Shown here: one piece after another, positions 6,234-6,841 of the stretch
Numbering within the stretch: position 1 is the stretch's first letter
Layout of the letters: each line of letters starts with the position of its first letter
NCBI GenBank assembly: GCA_902475825.1
Contig: CABSBA010000086.1
Span: forward strand, 1 to 6,841
Length of the DNA stretch: 6,841 nt
Source of the DNA: an uncultured Collinsella sp.
GTDB taxonomy: Bacteria; Actinomycetota; Coriobacteriia; Coriobacteriales; Coriobacteriaceae
Direction: 5' to 3'
Translations under genes and position numbers: made by a program
The notes under the pieces: generated by a model
Seen by the model: only the letters and a program-made list of their open reading frames with translations
Database searches by the model: none
What the model was told of the DNA's origin: nothing

Positions 6234-6500
6234 CTAGGCAATCATTGCATCAAGCGTGATGAGCTCCCTGAGTCGCTCCGTGCGTGTTTGCCCATGGCGC
6301 TTTGCTTTTGCGTCAAACGCATCAAGAACCGACTCACCCACACGTGCCGATAAAACAACGCTTGGCTCATCAGAGATCGACGGCCTTCCCAGCTTGATGG
6401 TGCGACCCTTCGGCCACTCATCTTTTTCGTATGCCTCCGCGGCTTTCTCCAACTCTCCGGGGGCAAACCCCATCATCTTTTCGAGTTGCTTAGCGTCCAT
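6234..6500 (-). CDS. Putative ribbon-helix-helix antitoxin
   Basis: This is a small 88-residue protein. The N-terminal part (1-35) is helical and charged, with many Glu and Lys residues and WPKGRTIKLGRP at 29-40. The C-terminal half fits a ribbon-helix-helix DNA-binding fold: strand SVVLSARV (47-54), helix A about 55-70 (GESVLDAFDAKAKRHG), and helix B beginning TRTERLRELI (72-81). In antitoxins of this build the N-terminal part holds the toxin and the C-terminal part dimerises on the operator. BrnA is a known example with the DNA-binding end at the C-terminus, but I cannot show it is the same family. The start ATG at 6500 has a perfect AGGAGG four bases upstream that overlaps the stop codon of the preceding gene, so the two are likely translationally coupled. 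The antitoxin role is inferred from the fold, size and neighbour. Confidence 0.75.
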   Translation of the reverse strand: MDAKQLEKMMGFAPGELEKAAEAYEKDEWPKGRTIKLGRPSISDEPSVVLSARVGESVLDAFDAKAKRHGQTRTERLRELITLDAMIA

Positions 6501-6504
6501 AGCG

Positions 6505-6510
6505 CCTCCT
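6505..6510 (-). promoter_or_regulatory. AGGAGG ribosome binding site of the antitoxin, overlapping the toxin stop codon
   Basis: AGGAGG stands four bases before ATG 6500 and shares two bases with the TAG stop of the upstream gene (6511 to 6509). Ribosomes finishing the toxin gene end on this site, which favours coupled and probably stronger synthesis of the antitoxin. The toxin's own site is GAGAGG. Confidence 0.75.
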
Positions 6511-6802
6511 ATCGATCGATCCCGATTTCCCTGAGCACCTGCTGCGTATCTTGCTGAAATCTCTCAAAAGGGAAACATCCAGTTGCAGACTGGTAAATGA
6601 TGTAGCCATCTCGATTGGGGCAATATCGAGCGATGAGCTCCATGAGACGGTTTCTTCCATCAAGTCCAACAAGAACGTAATCGATGCCCCCGTTTTCAAG
6701 ATCACGCCTGAACCATGTAAAAGCGGAGTTCCAGGCGCATGTAATATCCGACTCCGTCAGCCCGTGCTTGAGGGCGTGGGGGTGGATTGCGATGAGCTCC
6801 AT
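6509..6802 (-). CDS. Putative toxin of a type II toxin-antitoxin pair
   Basis: From ATG at 6802 the protein has 97 residues. It begins MELIAIHPHALKHGL, followed by SDITCAWNSAF, a hydrophobic strand plus DGRNRLMELIARY (48-60), then GYIIYQSATG (66-75) and a C-terminal helix ending LREIGIDR. The pattern of a KHG-type motif, a helix with Ala-Trp, two beta strands of the type VLVGLDG and MELIARY, and a closing His/Tyr strand resembles small BrnT- or RelE-like ribonuclease toxins in outline. I cannot assign a family and the catalytic residues are unknown; His7, His9, His13 and Arg50 or Arg52 are candidates. AGAGAGG at 6808-6814 lies five bases before the ATG and decides this start. A TTG at 6838 in the same frame would add 12 residues but falls inside the inverted repeat that probably forms the operator. 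The gene comes first in the operon, eight bases before the antitoxin. Confidence 0.65.
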   Translation of the reverse strand: MELIAIHPHALKHGLTESDITCAWNSAFTWFRRDLENGGIDYVLVGLDGRNRLMELIARYCPNRDGYIIYQSATGCFPFERFQQDTQQVLREIGIDR

Positions 6803-6813
6803 AAGGGCCTCTC

Positions 6814-6841
6814 TTTTTGTATACAGTTTTGTAGACAAAAA
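6814..6841 (-). promoter_or_regulatory. Inverted repeat and -10 element before the toxin-antitoxin operon
   Basis: TTTTTGTATAC (6814-6824) and GTAGACAAAAA (6831-6841) are inverted copies matching at 10 of 11 positions with a six-base spacer, and may continue beyond the window. On the - strand TATACA (6823 to 6818) is a fair -10; its -35 would fall just past the window end. A repeat over the core promoter, next to a ribbon-helix-helix antitoxin, is what autoregulation of such operons needs. Confidence 0.5.

Overview
The window looks like chromosomal DNA of a high-GC Gram-positive gut anaerobe, most likely a Collinsella-like member of the Coriobacteriia. The reasons are GC-rich third codon positions, strong AGGAG-type ribosome binding sites, a fused ATPase-permease exporter with a very large extracytoplasmic domain, and an unusual density of GGG/CCC-rich intergenic palindromes. 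The genus is an inference from style; no marker gene proves it.

Layout. Positions 1-192 are a leader that opens with a perfect 16-bp palindrome. A 1084-residue MacB-like ABC transporter (ATPase plus FtsX-type permease in one chain) runs on the + strand from 193 to 3447. It converges on a three-helix membrane protein of unknown function on the - strand (start at 4857 or 4899). That gene's intact frame ends at 3748, but the sequence strongly suggests its proper C-terminus lies in another frame ending at 3720, so it appears frameshifted. A divergent intergenic region (about 4900-5127) separates it from a + strand tRNA-dihydrouridine synthase gene (5128-6087). This in turn converges on a - strand two-gene cassette (6802 to 6234) that looks like a toxin-first type II toxin-antitoxin operon with a ribbon-helix-helix antitoxin.

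The intergenic DNA is the most striking part. Each of the two convergent gaps holds a GGG/CCC hairpin directly at the stop codon of the + strand gene, followed by a longer palindrome containing TGTCGA and GCATC/GATGC. The first of these palindromes, at 3494-3676, is a 183-bp inverted repeat with nearly 50 paired positions per arm and two 13-bp direct repeats in its centre. The second, at 6159-6213, has 19-bp arms and a run of T on the - strand, so it can serve as terminator of the toxin-antitoxin operon. A decayed relative of the first hairpin lies in the leader of the dihydrouridine synthase gene. These look like copies of genome-wide repeat families that may also act as terminators.

The genes do not form one pathway. 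The window holds an exporter, an unknown membrane protein, a tRNA modification enzyme and a small accessory cassette, separated by repeat-rich spacers.
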